Of a stretch of 7,127 nucleotides of DNA, positions 6,298 to 7,127 are shown piece after piece (position 1 is the stretch's first letter; each line of letters starts with the position of its first letter). The stretch comes from JAUVIB01 sp964424545. Its GTDB lineage: Bacteria; Calditrichota; Calditrichia; Calditrichales; Calditrichaceae. A program made the translations under genes and the position numbers. Below the pieces are notes generated by a model. It searched no databases, had not been told where the DNA came from, and saw only the letters and a program-made list of their open reading frames with translations. The stretch spans positions 1 through 7,127 of the forward strand of contig CAYRJN010000197.1 in the NCBI GenBank assembly GCA_964424545.1, written 5' to 3'.

Positions 6298-6302
6298 CGC
6301 AG

Positions 6303-6335
6303 AAAAGGGTTTGCAACAGTAAACCCTTTTTCTTT
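6303..6335 (+). terminator. Rho-independent terminator of tRNA-Thr
   Basis: AAAAGGGTTT (6303-6312) pairs perfectly with AAACCCTTTT (6321-6330) across an 8-base loop and runs into TTCTTT. It starts six bases after the tRNA and ends transcription before the small gene downstream, which therefore needs read-through or a promoter of its own. Confidence 0.85.
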
Positions 6336-6357
6336 CCATTTACATAGGGAGTATAAC

Positions 6358-6537
6358 ATGCCGGAATATAAAAGAAGGCCTTGGAAAAACCCCGAAGTAA
6401 AAAGAAAAACCTTCGAAGAAATCATTCAGGAAATTTTTCAAGAATATAAAGACAACATGCTCATAGCGAAAGATATCGCCGATGAAATACAGCATCGCAT
6501 CAGTACGGAAATCAGAAAACAACTAAAAGGTTTTTAG
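6358..6537 (+). CDS. Small charged helical protein of unknown function (59 aa)
   Basis: ATG 6358 has a clear ribosome site (AGGGAG, 6346-6351) six bases upstream. An in-frame ATG at 6262 lies inside tRNA-Thr and is not a credible start. The 59-residue product has a basic N-terminus (KRRPWKNPEVKRK) followed by long amphipathic helix-like stretches rich in E, K and I (FEEIIQEIFQEYKD, then IADEIQHRISTEIRKQLK). It has no signal peptide, membrane segment or cysteine, so a small cytoplasmic protein, perhaps one that self-associates or binds nucleic acid, is plausible. I recognise no family. The terminator just upstream separates it from the tRNA, and no distinct promoter is visible between terminator and start, so read-through may express it. 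Confidence 0.65.
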   Translation: MPEYKRRPWKNPEVKRKTFEEIIQEIFQEYKDNMLIAKDIADEIQHRISTEIRKQLKGF

Positions 6538-6540
6538 TTT

Positions 6541-6586
6541 GCATTATCCTTTTCCACAAGCGGAACGAAGCACAGCGGGATAATGC
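6541..6586. repeat. Inverted repeat just after the small gene
   Basis: GCATTATCC (6541-6549) and GGATAATGC (6578-6586) form a perfect 9-bp stem around a 28-base loop, which itself can pair TTCC with GGAA (6552-6565). It begins three bases after the stop codon of the 59-codon gene. No T-run follows, so it is not a standard terminator; it might stabilise the 3' end of the message. The loop also holds TTTTCCACA (6550-6558), a one-mismatch DnaA box. Confidence 0.5.
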
Positions 6587-6771
6587 TTATAGCTAAACAA
6601 CAAAATTTATTCTATATCAATGTTTTTACCTTTCGTAAATTAAACCCCATAATGCCGCGAATTTTATTTTGGCGATCTTCCACGAATAGATAGAGAGTAA
6701 TCTCCAAGTTTTTTCAGAAACAGAAATTAATCTTTTTTATAAAATCCCGATAATAGAACCTAACGACACAA
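6587..6771. other. AT-rich spacer with nothing recognised
   Basis: No open frame with a ribosome site, RNA gene or clear inverted repeat is visible between the 6541-6586 inverted repeat and repeat copy C. With copy C and the broken frames after it, the whole stretch from 6538 to the window end lacks a complete gene. Confidence 0.5.
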
Positions 6772-6928
6772 CGTGATTAATGAAAAAAGTTATAGTAGAA
6801 TCGTCCGGGTGTAATTCTTTGATGAAACGGAGAATAACATTGGGGGGACGCACATGTTGGAATAATTGTATATTTTTCATTATCGATTTAATTGGACAGT
6901 CTGAAATAGAGCGTATACAAAAATATTT
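6772..6928 (+). repeat. Dispersed intergenic repeat, copy C (shortened and diverged)
   Basis: It shares GTGATTAATGAAAA with copy B, ACATGTTGGAAT (6852-6863) and ATCGATTTAAT (6882-6892) with copy A, and CGTATACAAAAA (from 6912) with both, all in the same order and orientation. The two hairpins are lost: most of the first is replaced by AATTCTTTGATGAAACGGAG and the second is missing. It is about 100 bases shorter than A or B, which points to an older or decaying copy. Confidence 0.7.
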
Positions 6929-6948
6929 AAAAACTATGAGGCGCTAAA

Positions 6949-7043
6949 ATGAAGTTTAAATTAATATTATAAATTTTTTTGCCATTGCAAACGTTAACAA
7001 AGCAAGTTCCAATCATTTGTTAATAATATGGCCTTCTGCATAA
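6949..7043 (+). pseudogene. Possible broken start of an exported-protein gene
   Basis: ATG 6949 follows GAGG (6939-6942) and begins MKFKLIL, a typical signal-peptide start, but a TAA stops it at codon 8 (6970-6972). If that stop is read through and one T is added to the T-run at 6974-6980, the frame continues as IFFAIANVNKASS, completing a believable signal sequence, and ends at 7041-7043. Two lesions in so short a piece make this tentative, because AT-rich DNA often encodes hydrophobic residues by chance. Confidence 0.2.
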
Positions 7044-7127
7044 AAAAATTTATTAAAAAAAAGGGCTCTACTGGGTTTCTTGTGGGTAAAGTTCTAATTT
7101 ACCAAGGAAAAACAGTATCGCAATTCT
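7028..7127 (+). CDS. Open frame running off the right edge, unidentified
   Basis: From ATG 7028 the frame is open for 33 codons to the window end. It begins MAFCIKKFIKKKGSTGFL and continues with VGKVLIYQGKTVSQF. There is no Shine-Dalgarno site, and the first part is encoded by A-runs, so the real start may be elsewhere or the frame may be accidental. The GKVLIYQGK stretch looks more like a protein than the surrounding sequence. I do not recognise a family. Confidence 0.25.
   Translation, partial: MAFCIKKFIKKKGSTGFLVGKVLIYQGKTVSQF

Noticed and set aside
6262..6357. Upstream extension of the small gene to an ATG at 6262
   Set aside because: That ATG lies inside tRNA-Thr and the extension crosses the tRNA terminator. 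The ATG at 6358 has a proper ribosome site.
7063..7127. Possible left end of an ISL3-type insertion sequence (starts GGGCTCTACTGGG, with TGTGGGTAAA, after an A/T-rich tract)
   Set aside because: The bases resemble my recollection of such ends, but only one end is in view, with no transposase or target duplication, so it cannot be supported.
1..7127. CRISPR array, toxin-antitoxin pair, phage or complete transposon
   Set aside because: I looked for regularly spaced direct repeats, small overlapping gene pairs and transposase or integrase motifs and found none. The repeated units are long, few and widely spaced.

Overview
The window is AT-rich bacterial DNA carrying dnaA with its presumed replication origin, a tRNA at the left edge and another just after dnaA, three further intact protein genes, and long non-coding stretches that hold repeats and decayed genes. 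Many genes have recognisable Shine-Dalgarno sites. The DnaA sequence, two lipoprotein-type signal sequences, a WG-repeat lipoprotein and a relic that resembles a DUF2490-type outer-membrane barrel suggest a Gram-negative organism, perhaps in or near the FCB (Fibrobacterota/Chlorobiota/Bacteroidota) group. That placement is an inference of low to moderate confidence.

Layout. Bases 1-62 are the 5' part of a CAT-anticodon tRNA on the minus strand, with a good promoter at 82-110. Bases 111-656 show no gene I can support. Bases 657-909 are copy A of a dispersed repeat. A promoter candidate at its right end (903-930) reads into a two-gene plus-strand unit: an exported esterase of the PHB depolymerase/feruloyl esterase type (1029-2063) and, 10 bases later, a WG-repeat lipoprotein (2074-2631). 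Copy B of the repeat follows (2657-2918), then a frameshifted relic (2933-3244), then an intact zinc-free medium-chain oxidoreductase of the CurA/PTGR type (3290-4294).

Bases 4295-4772 have the marks of oriC: AT-rich tracts, one perfect DnaA box, two near-perfect boxes, and a sigma70-like promoter whose -35 overlaps a weak box. dnaA follows (4773-6167), intact with all expected motifs. Then come tRNA-Thr(CGT) with its own terminator and a 59-codon gene of unknown function (6358-6537). The right end holds an inverted repeat, a partial copy C of the repeat (6772-6928), a broken start of what may have been an exported protein, and an open frame that runs off the edge.

The clearest candidate for something undescribed is the repeat family. 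Two full copies and one shortened copy, all in the same orientation, lie in separate intergenic spaces. The full copies contain two hairpins of the ATTCC/GGAAT type and a shared GTACGTATAC block. Each copy sits directly upstream of an intact or decayed gene, and in at least two cases that gene looks exported. I see no CRISPR array, complete insertion sequence or defence system here.
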